This document shows, piece after piece, positions 21,167 to 33,300 of a stretch of DNA of 64,000 nucleotides. Positions within the stretch are counted from its first letter, which is position 1; every line of letters begins with the position of its first letter. The notes beneath the pieces are model-generated. The model saw nothing but the letters and a program-made list of their open reading frames with translations. It searched no databases and had not been told where the DNA came from. A program made the translations under genes and the position numbers. The stretch spans positions 1 to 64,000 of the forward strand of contig JASANG010002537.1 in the NCBI GenBank assembly GCA_030248215.1, written 5' to 3'. The stretch comes from Enoplolaimus lenunculus. Its lineage: Eukaryota > Nematoda > Enoplea > Enoplida > Thoracostomopsidae.

Positions 21167-24100
21167 ATGTCTTTACATCTAGACGCAATCGCTGGAACGA
21201 AATCTGCTCTTATCAAAGGTTAGAAATGAGGCTTACCGTTTGGTGTGATATTTTACTCACGACTCTGTATGTTTTTGCAACATTGTATATATGTACGTAT
21301 TGTATATACTTCTGATTATTTTAGCTATTAGAAACAGTAGTTAACATTTAAGAAATTTCCTTCCCTGATAAAGAACTTAATTGTTTTCTTTTAGCACAAC
21401 CTTCTCTGGCCACGTAAGTGATGTGCTGGATAGAAGTTATACATGTTTTTCTTGACCTAATGAAAACTACAATCATAGCAGGCTTAAGATTTCTTGGCAT
21501 TGCAACGTTATCATAGACCCATAGTGAAAATTTAAATCACGTATCAAATAATCAGTTTATCGTAAACGGAGTTGATGTATGACCCTCAAAAATTTGTAGA
21601 TGGTGCTGAAACTACCATCTTTACTAAATTTCTTGACTGTTGCTTTTAGGTGTTGATCTCACAAGCAATAGCTGCTGGAATTTGACTAATTGCAGTAACT
21701 TAACATCAAAGAGTGAGACTGTTGCTATAGCTGATCTAGAATGGTTGACAGAAACCGATGACAATGTATGAATATTTAACATTTTTGCGAAATCAACTTA
21801 TTTCAGATTCTTTGTATCTGATCGCACCTTGCGATTCATTTTTTTTGGTGTGCGGTCGCACCCGGGATTGGGACAGGCATTTTTTCAGTTGCTTGGTTGC
21901 TTCGTAGTTATCTTATGCATCTTAATTGTGTAATGAGTGTGCTGTTAAATTGTGGATAACATAAGCACTAGAAGTCTTTGCAGGGCATAAGCAGTAATGA
22001 TCACTTTCAAAACCAATATATTGGAATGGCACACACATTATATATGTCATAAAATTCGACATGTAATTAAATATTATTTGGTCTGAAAATTTTCAGTTCC
22101 AATTCCGGTATATTGTTGCGATTCCAATTCCGGTATATTGTTGCGATTCCAATTCCGGTGTAATTCCGTTCAGTCTGGCACCCTGCCTTGGTATTTTTCC
22201 ACCAGAAATTCATGGACCTGCCAGTGGATTCGCATTCGTGTTATAACTAAGACAACTGGTATGTTTAGAACCAAATTTTCTTTTAGATATTTTTTGTCAC
22301 AAGCTTTGGCGATGTTTGTCGGTTTAACGTTCCTTCAACATCTTGCGAACACGTGTTTTCTCTTTCTGAAAACGGTAGTGATGTATTCAAATGTTTGTGC
22401 GTCATAGATAAGAAGTGAGTGGTGTATGATAGTAATATGTCACTTTTGGATGTCATATTGGCATAGTTCGAAAGATGTGAACAAATTACCTCAGAGCAAG
22501 CGCAATTGGAGAAAAATACGTATTAAGCAAGGCAACTCCGAAAACGCATTGTTCGTTTACTCTGATGAGCCATTGCGCAATGGAAAGTTTGGATACTAAA
22601 TTTGTTGCAGCAAATCTTTGGTTGTGTTTATCTGCTTCAGTTGGCATTGAGGTTTTTAATCAAAATTGTTGAAACCCCTTTTCGTGTTTTGCAGCAATGT
22701 TTGTGTTGGGTATGAAAATGGGAGCGTAGAATGTCGTACTTTATGTGGTGATGTTCAGGTTAGTTTGTAACTTATATATTTATTAAATCTTTGAATTTGA
22801 TTTTGATTCTGTAACGATACTGTGTGCAAAGATGATGGGCTGCGCTCGACATGTCTTTTCACCTATTATCTTTAGCGTTCATTCGCTCGCATCGCATCTA
22901 TTATTGTGCCAACAGCCGAAATATGTAAAGTAACTTCGAATTAATCTGTGCCATTTCCATGTAATATTAATTGTGATTACTACTTTTCAACAAAGTTCAA
23001 TGTAGCATTGCAGTATTGCGTTCTTTGTATCTTGTAGTGCTCAAATTTTAGATTTTGATATTTCAGTTTTCTATAGCCGCTGGTCCTAACCTGGCATGCG
23101 TCCGTCAAGATACAGAAAGACGGGTTTTAACCGGTGGCAAGGATAATCCGCTGAAGCAATGGGATTTGGAAAATTTTAGCAAACCTACATTTATAGCGAA
23201 ATCAGTAAGATTTCTGTTTAAGTGTAGTTGTATATACTTTGTTATTCTGCTGATTTTATGCAGGTTATTACTAAAGGTAAGATAAATGAAATTATTACAG
23301 AAAGTCCGAACTCTGAATGTTAATGACGCTGACGCAGCGTGTGTTTCAATTGGTAGATCTATAATGCAACGGAAGAGTTTCCTGGTCGCCATTTTTAGTT
23401 ATTCTGTATAAAATGTTATAGCAGCCTGAAAATTGGTTATGCATTCGTCGGAGAGAATGGGTCACAGATTGTAGAGCAATTCCTGGTACAAGCTCAATTG
23501 CCACAGTTACAGCTTACCATGAGGTATGTTAGAATTGCATTTCGAAACAGCGAAAATTAGTGATGTAAAGTATTCAAGGGTGGCTAACACATGTTGCATG
23601 TCTTCAACAGCTGTTTAAGTTTAGTTTTGCCAATTTTAATAAATAGAACATCGCTTACCCCTTGACATATAATTGATGAGTTAAACGTATTTTTCTTTCA
23701 TAGTTTTGAAGGTGATTTACCAAGCTATGATAAACGTAAGAACGTCGGTAGTCGCAGCAGACTACCGCATAAGCAGTGAATTGTAAGTAAAGTGTTTGCT
23801 GACTGTCGAAATCATTTCAGGTTCGGTTGTATGATACAAAATCTAATCAAAGGCGACCTGTAGCAGAATTTATGTTTGGTGAAAGTCCGTTCAGATGCCT
23901 AAGTTTGACGCACCGTGAACAGTAGGTTACTTTGTTTGAGCAACATGTCTTAGTAGTTCAGTTAAAAGAAAGACACATTCCGTTCATTTTTGATTGATCC
24001 AAGTTGCACATGATGGATGCTATCTGCGTTCGTGTTCTCAACCAACCGGTGATATATGCAACAAACTATAGAATCTGGGCTCTGATGTAAGAGTTTGGTA

Positions 24101-25709
24101 AATATAAAAAATATCACAAACTAGCGAGAATAAATGAAAAGAAGTGTGTCAGACATATCAAAACTAGCTTATAGGAATTTATTTACAGAAAATTAGTTGC
24201 CGTGTTCTAGTCGAAAACTTTTCTTTGTTGCAGTAACATTATCGCCGGTACAGCAGACGGACGACTAGCTCAATATGATCTGCGTGGCAAACATGGTAAG
24301 CATTTGATGTATTAAATGCAACGAAACATCATATATTACTGCAGCGTTATACATGTCGTGTGGCGCCAGACGTTGATGTTATTACACATTTATATATTCC
24401 TCTCCATAACTATCTCTGTAATTTCCACCAACAATCGTGTAAGTGCTAATTCTGTCACTTGCAGTTTCCCGGACTAAAATACACATGCAATGTTATGTTA
24501 CAGATTACGTTATCACGCACATTGCAGCAAGTTTACATTTGTGGCGTTGGTTGCATGGAAACATGCAGGTTTTTGTCGACCCTGGTGTAGCCGCAATTTC
24601 TGCAAAAAACCAAAATTTCAATCCAATTTCGCCAAAAACAGAAATTCATATTCCTTTAATACGGTAAAATTTAGTTCTTACTGGAACCCTCTAATATGCT
24701 TCTGTAACTAAACAGTTACCTGAAATAACACTTTTAGTTTTAGTGTATATTATTGATGGTTTAGACGGGCTGGTACGAGTTTTCAAAGGCTTTGCCGGTT
24801 CAGTACAATCAGTTCATGCGCATCCTTCATTGCCACTGGTTATCTCAGGAGGCTTAGATCGATTTGTATTAGCACATAATTTATTCGATGGGTCGCTATG
24901 TCATAAGGTTTGTTTAAGTAGAGAATTCATTGTATTTGCAATTGGTGTTAAAGAAATATTAGGTTACTACATACATGAGGTACATGTCTGTTTAATCAGA
25001 ACATATTTGTAGCAGATCATATTCAGTTGCTCAATTTGATACATTATTGAAAGCCTAATATACAGGTGTGACATAAGTAAAGTGGTGTGAGTACTTAAGT
25101 AAAAGTGTGTCTGGCACGTGGATTGTATAAGTTTAGGTAACATTTTGGAGTCATCTAATTTCAGCTGTATAACGTCTTAATACATAATAAAGTATTCCAT
25201 GAGCAACAACAGTTTTATTGTGGTTTCTCTGCAAAGGCGAGCGCCATTGCGCAGTGCATTGTTTTGGTTTGCAAAGTTCGATTGTAATGAACCACGCAAT
25301 AATTCTTGTGCTGTTTCATTTAGATAGTACTTTGTTTGTTAAGATTTATGTGAAATCAGAAGTTCGAAAAGTTTTTCTGAACACCAAGGATTCCGTGAGT
25401 GTTGCTGAACAGTTTTTGGAACGCGAAGTTTGTGCCCAGAGCAAAACGTTACCGCAACGTGAATGCGATGCAAACAGCGAACAATACAATGACCGATGCT
25501 CTGAAGATGAAGAGCTTTGGAATTCAATGGAGACTGTAGGACAGGAATCAAGACGCAAGACTATGAAAGAAACACGTCGAAAGCGAAAATACGCAACTGG
25601 GTGGAACCTGAAAGATGATTCTGTAGTAAAAAATGTTTCATTTGAGCAGCAAAAAAGCGATCAACTCGTGAAAAAGAAAACTAAGACGAATAACGTTTGT
25701 TTAAAATAG
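21167..25709 (+). CDS. WDR74: WD-repeat protein WDR74-like (NSA1-like), 60S ribosome maturation factor
   Basis: Exons: 21167-21218, 21650-21765, 22695-22758, 22876-22929, 23067-23204, possibly 23301-23318, 23425-23523, 23821-23921, 24234-24295, 24765-24907, 25344-25709. The first reads MSLHLDAIAGTKSALIKG. Diagnostic blocks against animal WDR74: GGKDNPLKQWDLENFSKPTF, ENWLCIRRREW, VRLYDTKSNQRRPVAEF, NIIAGTADGRLAQYDLRGK, VFKGFAGSVQSVHAHPSLPL, SGGLDRFV, then an acidic DEELWNSME and a lysine/arginine-rich tail as in the nucleolar-targeting end of WDR74. The family forms a seven-bladed propeller and acts with NVL and the exosome/MTR4 in nucleolar pre-60S maturation. All junction phases agree except exon 2 to exon 3, where a tiny exon or one-base difference is unresolved. 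Stop TAG at 25707. Confidence 0.93.
22097..22160. repeat. 26-bp tandem repeat in a WDR74 intron
   Basis: TTCCAATTCCGGTATATTG followed by TTGCGA repeats almost exactly 2.4 times in the intron between exons 2 and 3. Confidence 0.85.
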
Positions 25710-26182
25710 AGTTTCGTATTGACGAGACAGTTGCGGGCTACCGGTAAATAATACCAGTCAGCCTGCTTTGTGCAATGCGTAACGTTAGGAACCCACAACA
25801 ATCTGCATGCAAATTGTCTTTCCACTGTGAACAATTACATTTCTGTTTTATGAGAAAATATTGTTAACGAAGTAATGCTTGAAAGTTGTCCAAAATAATG
25901 ATTCGTTATTTGTTGAATATATTTTTAATTTTATTTGTTGAGTAAAGCTTAACGCTTCTTTTTCGATTTGAGTTATGATAGAGTAGCTGAAAGCAGATTT
26001 AAAACTGTTTAAACGAAAATTCGTAAATTTTTTAAATGCTTCGCTACGTTTTAGAAACATAGCTATGGTGAATCTGTAGTCCAGGAAGAATAGCAATTTA
26101 ACTTTAAACGTAATTTACCAGCGTTCTTCAAGCTAAATGTGCAGTCACAACTTACTGTAGCCTCAACTTGCCTTCGTTTTTG
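25710..26182. other. 3' flank of the WDR74-like gene
   Basis: No clear AATAAA close to the stop. AT-rich sequence, no other gene. Confidence 0.45.
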
Positions 26183-26346
26183 GGCCCATTTTACTTTTAG
26201 GGGCGTCCAGGTTTCTGGTGGGTCTATAAAAGTGACGGTTTAGATTCTATGTTACATTTTTTGCTTAGGCTTATCAACATTGTTGCAAAGCTTAGGATTA
26301 GGCTAAGGAATACGCTTAATCTACTGCTAAGTCCCTAAAAGTAGCA
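26183..26346 (-). mobile_element. MITE family 1, subtype B (GGCCCATGTTACTTTAAGGG ends)
   Basis: GGCCCATTTTACTTTTAGGG, GCGTCCAGGTTTCTGGTGGG, then TTTTTTGCTTAGGCTTATC and CTTAATCTACTG. This layout is shared with 29530-29708 and 62825-63008. The right end stops at GTAGCATTG and abuts the next MITE. Confidence 0.82.
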
Positions 26347-26650
26347 TTGTGCAACAGTACTATAAGCATATTTCTAAGCCTTAAAGCGTAAGAATGCGCA
26401 TATTCCGTCGTCTATGCCTATAGCCAACCAAAAAATTGGTCTAAAGCTTAAGCTTTACTGTTTTGCAGTCCCACAGACAAACGTTCCGCCCCTGATCTTT
26501 TGGGCCCACGGTCAATGTATAGAACAGGGCCGTAACAGTCGTAAGCCTAACCGTAAGGATAAACTTGATCAAAAAATTAGTTTATCGCTTAAACTTACTT
26601 TATTGCAGCCCTGCAGAAAAGCGGTCCGCTCCTTATCTTTGGGTCGGTAA
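26347..26650 (+). mobile_element. Two adjacent MITE family 1 copies
   Basis: 26347-26500 runs from CAACAGTACTATAAGCAT to CGCCCCTGATCTTTTGGGCCC. 26511-26650 runs from GGTCAATGTATAGAACAGGG to GCTCCTTATCTTTGGGTCGG. With the subtype B copy before them this makes three head-to-tail relatives in 470 bp. Confidence 0.82.
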
Positions 26651-26888
26651 ACGATCACAATTTTTCTACATGTCCGATTTAAGTGTGGAATCGGCAAGAG
26701 ATACCGATGTGCTTACTTTTGGGAAATTTGTGTGGCCTTTAGAACGATCGTTTAGCAGTGTTATTTTTTCGTTTCAAACTTTGTTTAGTGCTCTTTGAGT
26801 TTAGACGGTGGGATGTCTAAAAATAGCATTTTAAGACTATTGTTTCCCTATGGTCTATAAAATAATTATGGTTAGTCGATTTTTCGAT

Positions 26889-27142
26889 GGAACTTTTGTA
26901 GTCCCCATAGTGTAAATGTTTTCCCTCACCACAGCAATTTCGTTTTCAGGAGGGCTGCTCCCCCCGCACTAAGCGCTTCTTATACGAGACAAAACAGTTC
27001 AAAACTATTTTACTAATTATTGAAGAAAAATTTTCGCTCTAGAAACTAGTTTTTAAAACCGGAAAACAAAATATTTTTATGTTGCAAGTGAAAAAGTTTT
27101 CCTCCACATTTGGGTTGTGGCGGGGAAAACTACAAAAGTGCC
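26889..27142. mobile_element. MITE family 7 (GGCACTTTTGTAGTTTTCC ends)
   Basis: The ends GGAACTTTTGTAGTCCCC and the complement of GGCACTTTTGTAGTTTTCC are inverted. The interior AGAAACTAGTTTTTAAAA matches a second copy, in opposite orientation, at 61014-61251. No frame. Confidence 0.8.
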
Positions 27143-27609
27143 TTTCTATTTTAACACAATTGTATTTGGGATAGAAATTTTTAGACATCTCAAATCATTG
27201 AAACACGTTAGTGTTTACAATATATGTTTCAAGCATCGAGAATGCACCCTTTTTGGAAGTTTTGCGGAATGTTCTCTGCAGGAAACCATAGCTGGAATGA
27301 GGTAACTTGCGTATAGAATATCCTAATTAGCCGCTTCGACACCATACACAAATTGGACAGCTAAACGTCTCATTTAAGTTGTTATTAAAAGTTTGATTTT
27401 TGTAATTTTTCGAAAAAATTGTATTACAAATCTGTAATTACCATAGCTAGTCGACATTATTGTGTGATGCTAATGACAGCGTGCAATAGATTACGTGTTC
27501 TTGCGATATTTGTTCTACTGAAATTGCTAACTACGACAGTAATATTTTGTAATAACCTCCCATGCATAGCTTAGAACATGCTGCTTTTTGGTGGATTGCA
27601 ATGAAGCAA

Positions 27610-27690
27610 GTGTACGCTTTAGACTTATATTTTGTTTAGGCTTAGGCGTACGGTTAGGAGTAGTCTTAGCATTAAACCTCACCGTATCCC
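27610..27690 (-). mobile_element. Scrap of MITE family 1
   Basis: GTTTAGGCTTAGGCGTACGG only; ends missing. Confidence 0.5.
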
Positions 27691-27703
27691 ATGTAAAAGA
27701 AAG

Positions 27704-28641
27704 AAACTAGGTAAAAGTGCCCCTAGAAGGGACAGATTGTGATATGTTTCGCTTGAAGCATGTAAAAGAGTTTAAACAAGGGTTAGTTAGACCATAGATC
27801 AGTAGGTAATGCTTATAATATTAGCTCCATAACTTCTATGATGAAAATAGATGTCATCTATATCTTTGACGGCAGTCTTTCAGTGTTAACACGCTTGCGG
27901 TCAGTGGAACAAGAAACATATGGGCCCAACAAACTTTCATCTGTTAAGCTATAAATCGACACTATGGGTTTTCAAGGCGTTCTAAAGTACAACTCTCAAC
28001 ATGCCTTTCGTATAACAGTCAGTTGCTTTTTAAATTTATCTCAATTGAGCGCCAGCAGAACATGTTCTTTGAAATATTTAGCAACGTTTGAATGCTATTT
28101 TCTAGATGAATAGCTTAAATATGTCACGGCACAGAACACAATTTGGAAAAGTTTCTCGACTTCACATCATCAAATTGTCATGGTAAAGATAGGTAAAATA
28201 GTCGAGCACGTATGCGTGACATTTTTTATTCGATAATCAATAGACGCAATTTGTAATCTTGCAATATTGAAATATTTACTAATCAAGTTTTAGAAACATA
28301 AATATTTTAAAACTAAAAAAATATCCTCTTCCAATGAAGAATGCTAGATTAGATCACTTATAAACTGAACACTGTAAAACCCAACAAACGCTAAAATTAA
28401 GCTGATAGGTGATGTCCGTTGGGCCCATATGTTTCTTGTTTCGCTGACCGCAAGCGTGTTAACACTGAAAGACAGCCGTCAAAGATATAGATGACAACTA
28501 TTTTCATAGAAGTTATGGAGCTAATATTATAAGCATTACCTACTGATCTATGGTCTAACTAACCCTTGTTTAAACTCTTTTACATGCTTCAAGCGAAACA
28601 TATCACAATCGGTCCCTTCTAGGGGCACTTTTACCTAGTTT
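27704..28641. mobile_element. 938-bp element with ~225-bp terminal inverted repeats
   Basis: Bases 27704-27930 (227 bp) and 28418-28641 (224 bp) are near-identical inverted copies, from AAACTAGGTAAAAGTGCCCC at the outer ends to ATATGGGCCCAAC at the inner ends. They differ by one 3-base insertion and a few substitutions. The 487-bp middle is AT-rich with no frame. No target duplication is evident in the immediate flanks. A foldback-like or long-inverted-repeat non-autonomous transposon is the likeliest reading; a recent inverted duplication is the alternative. If transcribed, it would fold into a long hairpin. Confidence 0.9.
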
Positions 28642-28929
28642 TATATTTGTCTTTTTGAAATTTCTGTACATTTTCAGCGCCGCATCCATAGTTTGTTATT
28701 TCAACGACTAAAACAGGTCAACTGCACCCTGAGAGAAAGTCCGACTGAGAAGTTGCGAAGTAGATACGCGAATAAAAGGTAAAATTTGTTCTGAAATAGG
28801 ATGAATTATGCATTTTCGGTTTCGGCTTGCAAAGAATGAGTTTGGGAACCCAGATTCTATCTTTTACTCTGAAATAGCTAAACGCTGATAATCTCGCAAT
28901 TATCGTGACTGTTTATTTATGGCTAATTT

Positions 28930-29228
28930 TGGCTGCAACGAGGTGAAAAATACCGGACTGAGGTCAATAAAATTTGCCGAAGGTGAAGAGAAATTTGTTA
29001 GTTTTGTAGCAATATCTGTAGTGTTAAAAAATTTTGCTTTAGACTTGTTTATAAGACATTCCGAATACTGATTCCTTAAATTTGTACCAGAAGTTAAAGC
29101 CAACGCACCGAACGATACAATTTTTGTGAAACTCTGGGAAATTTGACGACCGAAATTTCTGGAACCTCTGAGCCGAAGTCAGAGCCAGAGTTCGATTTTC
29201 TACTAGATCCGGAGCCAGACCTCAGATA
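28930..29228. mobile_element. MITE family 2 copy
   Basis: GGCTGCAACGAGGTGAAAAA, ACCGGACTGAGGTCAATAAA, then GAAATTTCTGGAACC and CCGGAGCCAGACCTC, corresponding to both CCGG-rich ends of the family. Confidence 0.75.
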
Positions 29229-29529
29229 GTTCCCTATGTATATATTGAATATCATTTCATCTCGTCAAATTGTAAAATTTTGAACTGCGTCAGGTTCTAT
29301 CTCAGAGTTGTTGGAAACGCTTGTATACATTTTCATGTTTTCGTTGTAAAAAAATCAGACGATCGTAAATATTGGCCTCTCGTCTGGAATCTTCTCTTGC
29401 GTTTGGTCTCCGCGGTATAACCTTTGCTTTCAAACAGCATAATTGTTTCGCACACGTGACAAAAACGAATCGGGTCTGTTTTTGTATATTGTTATATTTT
29501 ATTGCAAAATTATATTGCCACATATTTTC

Positions 29530-29708
29530 GGCCCATGTTACTTTAAGGAGCGTCCAGGTTTCTAGTGGGTCTATAAATGAGTAGGTTTAGATTCTATATT
29601 TTTTGCTTAGGCTTAGGCTTAGACTTAGGAACACATTGTTGCAACGCTTAGGCTTAGGCATAGGAATACGCTTCATCTACCGTTACGCCCCTTAAAGTAA
29701 CATTGGCC
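29530..29708 (-). mobile_element. MITE family 1, subtype B, with target duplication
   Basis: Starts GGCCCATGTTACTTTAAGG and ends CCTTAAAGTAACATTGGCC, so the ends are inverted copies over about 20 bases. Flanks ATATTTTC and ATGTTTTC agree at 7 of 8. Interior TTGCTTAGGCTTAGGCTTAG. Confidence 0.9.
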
Positions 29709-29971
29709 ATGTTTTCTATCTGTCGTTTTTGCTGTCTTTCCATTTGCTGAGGTCTGGCTGTTTAACTTTTCCACATCGTATCCTGAAACATTAAACTAAA
29801 AGTATTAATATTGATGAGTATTAATGGGGTTATAAATTTCTTTAAAATTTTAACGTCGGTCAACCTATACCAGTTATATATTTGGGTACTAATTTTTCCC
29901 ACTGTAGAACGCGTTGCAGGAATAAACTTGAAATTGCGTATTTTCGTTTTACTTATTTGAAGATCTAAAAT

Positions 29972-30268
29972 ATCAGGGTGCAACGGCAACGCAACCGGTC
30001 GGCAAAAAACCGGAACCCGAGGTCAACCGATTCTACGAAAGCAACAGGTGAAACGGAGTTAAACAATAAAATGTTGAATTTGCTAGTAATCTATGGTTAA
30101 GTGTTGTCGCCAAAAGTTTGATTTTAGTTTGTTTTTAACTAATATCAGCAATCATAGATTGAATTGGGTAATTGCTAACTGATGCTTGACGCTTAGGTTT
30201 AGGCTCAGGCTTAGGAATATGCTTATACTACAACTGCGTTCCGATCCTGTTCTACGCATGGGCCCAAA
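29972..30268. mobile_element. Truncated MITE family 2 next to a truncated MITE family 1
   Basis: 29972 begins TCAGGGTGCAACGGC and continues with CCGGAACCCGAGGTCAACC. It is cut short near 30165. 30178-30268 holds CTTAGGTTTAGGCTCAGGC through CCTGTTCTACGCATGGGCCC, the right half of family 1 in reverse. Confidence 0.72.
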
Positions 30269-30301
30269 ATGGTCTGCGTGTGGTTAATATGAGTAGTTGT
30301 T

Positions 30302-33300
30302 TTACCAGTTACTGTTAATCAGAAATGGATTTTTCTTTTGCCACCTTGTATACTCATTTTCAGGTCCATCGTCATAGTTTGCGCACATTATTCCGGTCAG
30401 CGTGTATTTACGTATTTCACGGAGTTGTTCTATAAAATATTATAAAATAATAAAATCTTAAAGTTATAGCGATTATGGCTTGTCTAAGTTTCGCACTAAA
30501 ATTGTTCAAAAAACGTATAATCAGTGTTATATATAGTGTTGCGTACTTCAAACTATTAAAGCAGTTTGAACCCGCTGAACTATAAAAGGCGGGTGTAAGC
30601 GATCTTTTTTGCAGGATGACAATTTCAATCTGTACGGCAAACCCATCAGTATTTTAATTTCCTATTAAGGTTTATTTTGCCGAATGTCACTTATTTTAAG
30701 AACCTGGAACTGCTTTCAAAGGTGCTTGCGATTCGCAAGGTTAAAATTGAATTGTTTTAGCTTACTCAGAATAATTATGTTTCATTAATAATTTTTACAG
30801 CTAAAACGGTATATCTATCAATCACAGGTTGTTTATATATGGAGGTCTGTTTGCAAAGAACCTTGAAGTACTGTTGATGAAAGATTAAAATTGGATTCGA
30901 GGTGAAGTTTACGTGTATAAAAAGAAGGAATACCGAATATTTGCAAGCCCTGATCTGCGGCACCCTCAAGCAGCTGATACTGATCTGCGGCACTTTCAAA
31001 CAACTTATGCTGATCTGCGGCACTTTCAAACAGCTGATACTGATCTGCGGCACTTTCAAATAGCTTATGCTGATCTGCGGCACCCTCAAACAGCTTATAC
31101 TGAACTGCAGTACCGTCAATGAGCGTATAATAGCTTTTATAGCACTTACTTGGAGTAAAACTGTTTGGCAGTGCTGCATTTTCGTGCCAAAATCGGTCGC
31201 AGTTTTTCAGATCAGCGAATTGTTGAGCCACTAACTTGAGCGCAGTTGGTCCTAATATGGATCCGGGCACTGGGCGTTCTGATATAATTGCAATGAACAG
31301 ATCTATATCTTGAACGTTTCTGAAATAAATTTGTGAACTTCGCCTTTTAAATACAGACAAGCAAGCCTGTCTCCAGCTCAACATCCTATTGGGGTTGACG
31401 AATTGCAGCAGGGGCAACCATTCCTTTTACATGACTTATTACAGATGGAAACATTTCCAGGGAAGAGTCAAAATTATCCAGGGGTGAAACTGCTTGGCCT
31501 TCATCTGACTACGAGCCCGCAACACAAAAATACGCTGAGGTGCGCATGTCTGCGCGGTTGCCGTTTTTAATCTTTTCCGTCGTGAGAGCACACTGCGAGC
31601 AATTCAGCACATTATGTATATGAAATAATATTAACAATTATTACGCGTATGCGCAGTAGAAAATATCAACATGACGTCATAGTAATCTCAGGCACGACTG
31701 TAGTTCGAATCGCAGCTCTTGAAATAAAATCACAGATGAAACACAAAATATTATATTCGAAAAGAGTTAAATATTAATAATATTGTGAATGCAATGCACT
31801 GTACTCGTAAGCTTCAGCGAATCGTTCGGCAACTCCATTACGCATGATCGGTTTCAAATCATCGAACGTTCGCGGAACGCTTAAACCAAGGTGTTTTCGC
31901 CATTCTGAATATCCTGGCAGCCCATGATCTCTGCCGCGTTGTATGTTTAACGAGAGCAAATCTTGACCGGATAGCGGTGTGTTGTCAAGTTCGAATAGTT
32001 TATTACGAAGTGTTTCAGCGAAATGGCTTAAATTAAAATTTTAGAATTTTCATAATAATCTCGACTATTCACGTTTTCTTTATGGTTGCCGTTCTAGGCT
32101 CTGTGTTGTTTATCAATTGTATGCGCATCACAGTTGATCATTAAGCCGCATTGCACAGTATGTAACCGAACGTATTTGATACCAATTCAATAGATCTCTG
32201 TAGTCTGTACATTCTATTAGCCATATTTTTGTCAATATCTATCATTATGACCCTACAACATCAACATGTGTTGTTCTACCCAATCCTTGCATTGCGCAGT
32301 CTCTGTAATTTCACTGGCCTTCTTACGGAGCGCAAGTAAAAGTATGTAGAAACCTCTGTACCCACGGTTCAAGACACCAGTTGGACCTAAAAACTCATTA
32401 TTGTGGAGTGTCGTATCTTTTGTACAACGAAATCCAGCCTGTAACCACATAAACGTGCTAGAGGGCACCGATTTCATGCGGAGGCTATGCGTTTATATTA
32501 TGGAATTTGCAATCGCTGCCAAAAGCATTAAAAAGGAGAAACGAATTTATTCCTGATGTTCTGAGGCTCTATGCCTTTCGTGCGGCTTAGAACCCAAACA
32601 ACGCCGTTACCGGGAACGAAGACGTGATTTCATTTTGCTATTGTATAGTATCGTCTAAGTCTGAAAATTTTCACACCCATATTTCTGAAAATTTTCAGGA
32701 ATAATAGTCTTGAATTCAAGACATATTTGTCTGAAGTCCGTATTAAGACATTATTGTATTAACGTTTAGATAATATTTCGTGAATATCAGACATTTTTTG
32801 TTTTATGTCTACAGCCTGTAAAAGCGTGTTTTTCAAGTCTTTCCAGAAGTTTCGGAAATTTGTACGTTCCATTGCTTCTTGTATGTGGACCTATGGTCAT
32901 TACTTATCCAGTCTTTCGGCAGGTGTGTCACACGCTCCGTACAGGATAGCAGACGGCACCCCGCGATCAAACATTGACGATGGATTGAGGAACATTGACG
33001 CTAATTGATATGAACTGCGTTTGACGTTGCCTTTTTCGTTTTGTATTGAAATAAATTTGTCTCGAATAAGCGAGTGTGAAAAACGAAACACTGCGGTCGG
33101 AAATACGTTCGCGAAGGTCGCATCGCAACTATCGTTATAGCCCTAAAACAAAGTCATGACTCTTGTACATTTCTGTCCACGTTCAATGTCAATGCGTAGA
33201 CAAAAGCTGTGAGGTTCATGCTTGCTAAGGCACAAGTAAAGCTTTGTGTAATGCTAAGCCTAACCGCAAATGTGGGGAATGTCCGAAACCCCAGTCACAT

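Noticed and set aside
30833-31417. 194-codon minus frame as a separate gene with ten-residue repeats
   Set aside because: Only its start (31319-31150) is a peroxidase exon. A perfect GTAAGT donor follows, and the next matching exon is at 30429, so the repeat part is intron.
32253-32477. Extra peroxidase exon with a [17 protein letters not shown] stretch
   Set aside because: The flanking exons join in phase without it and give the expected LDN-HFAETL protein sequence.
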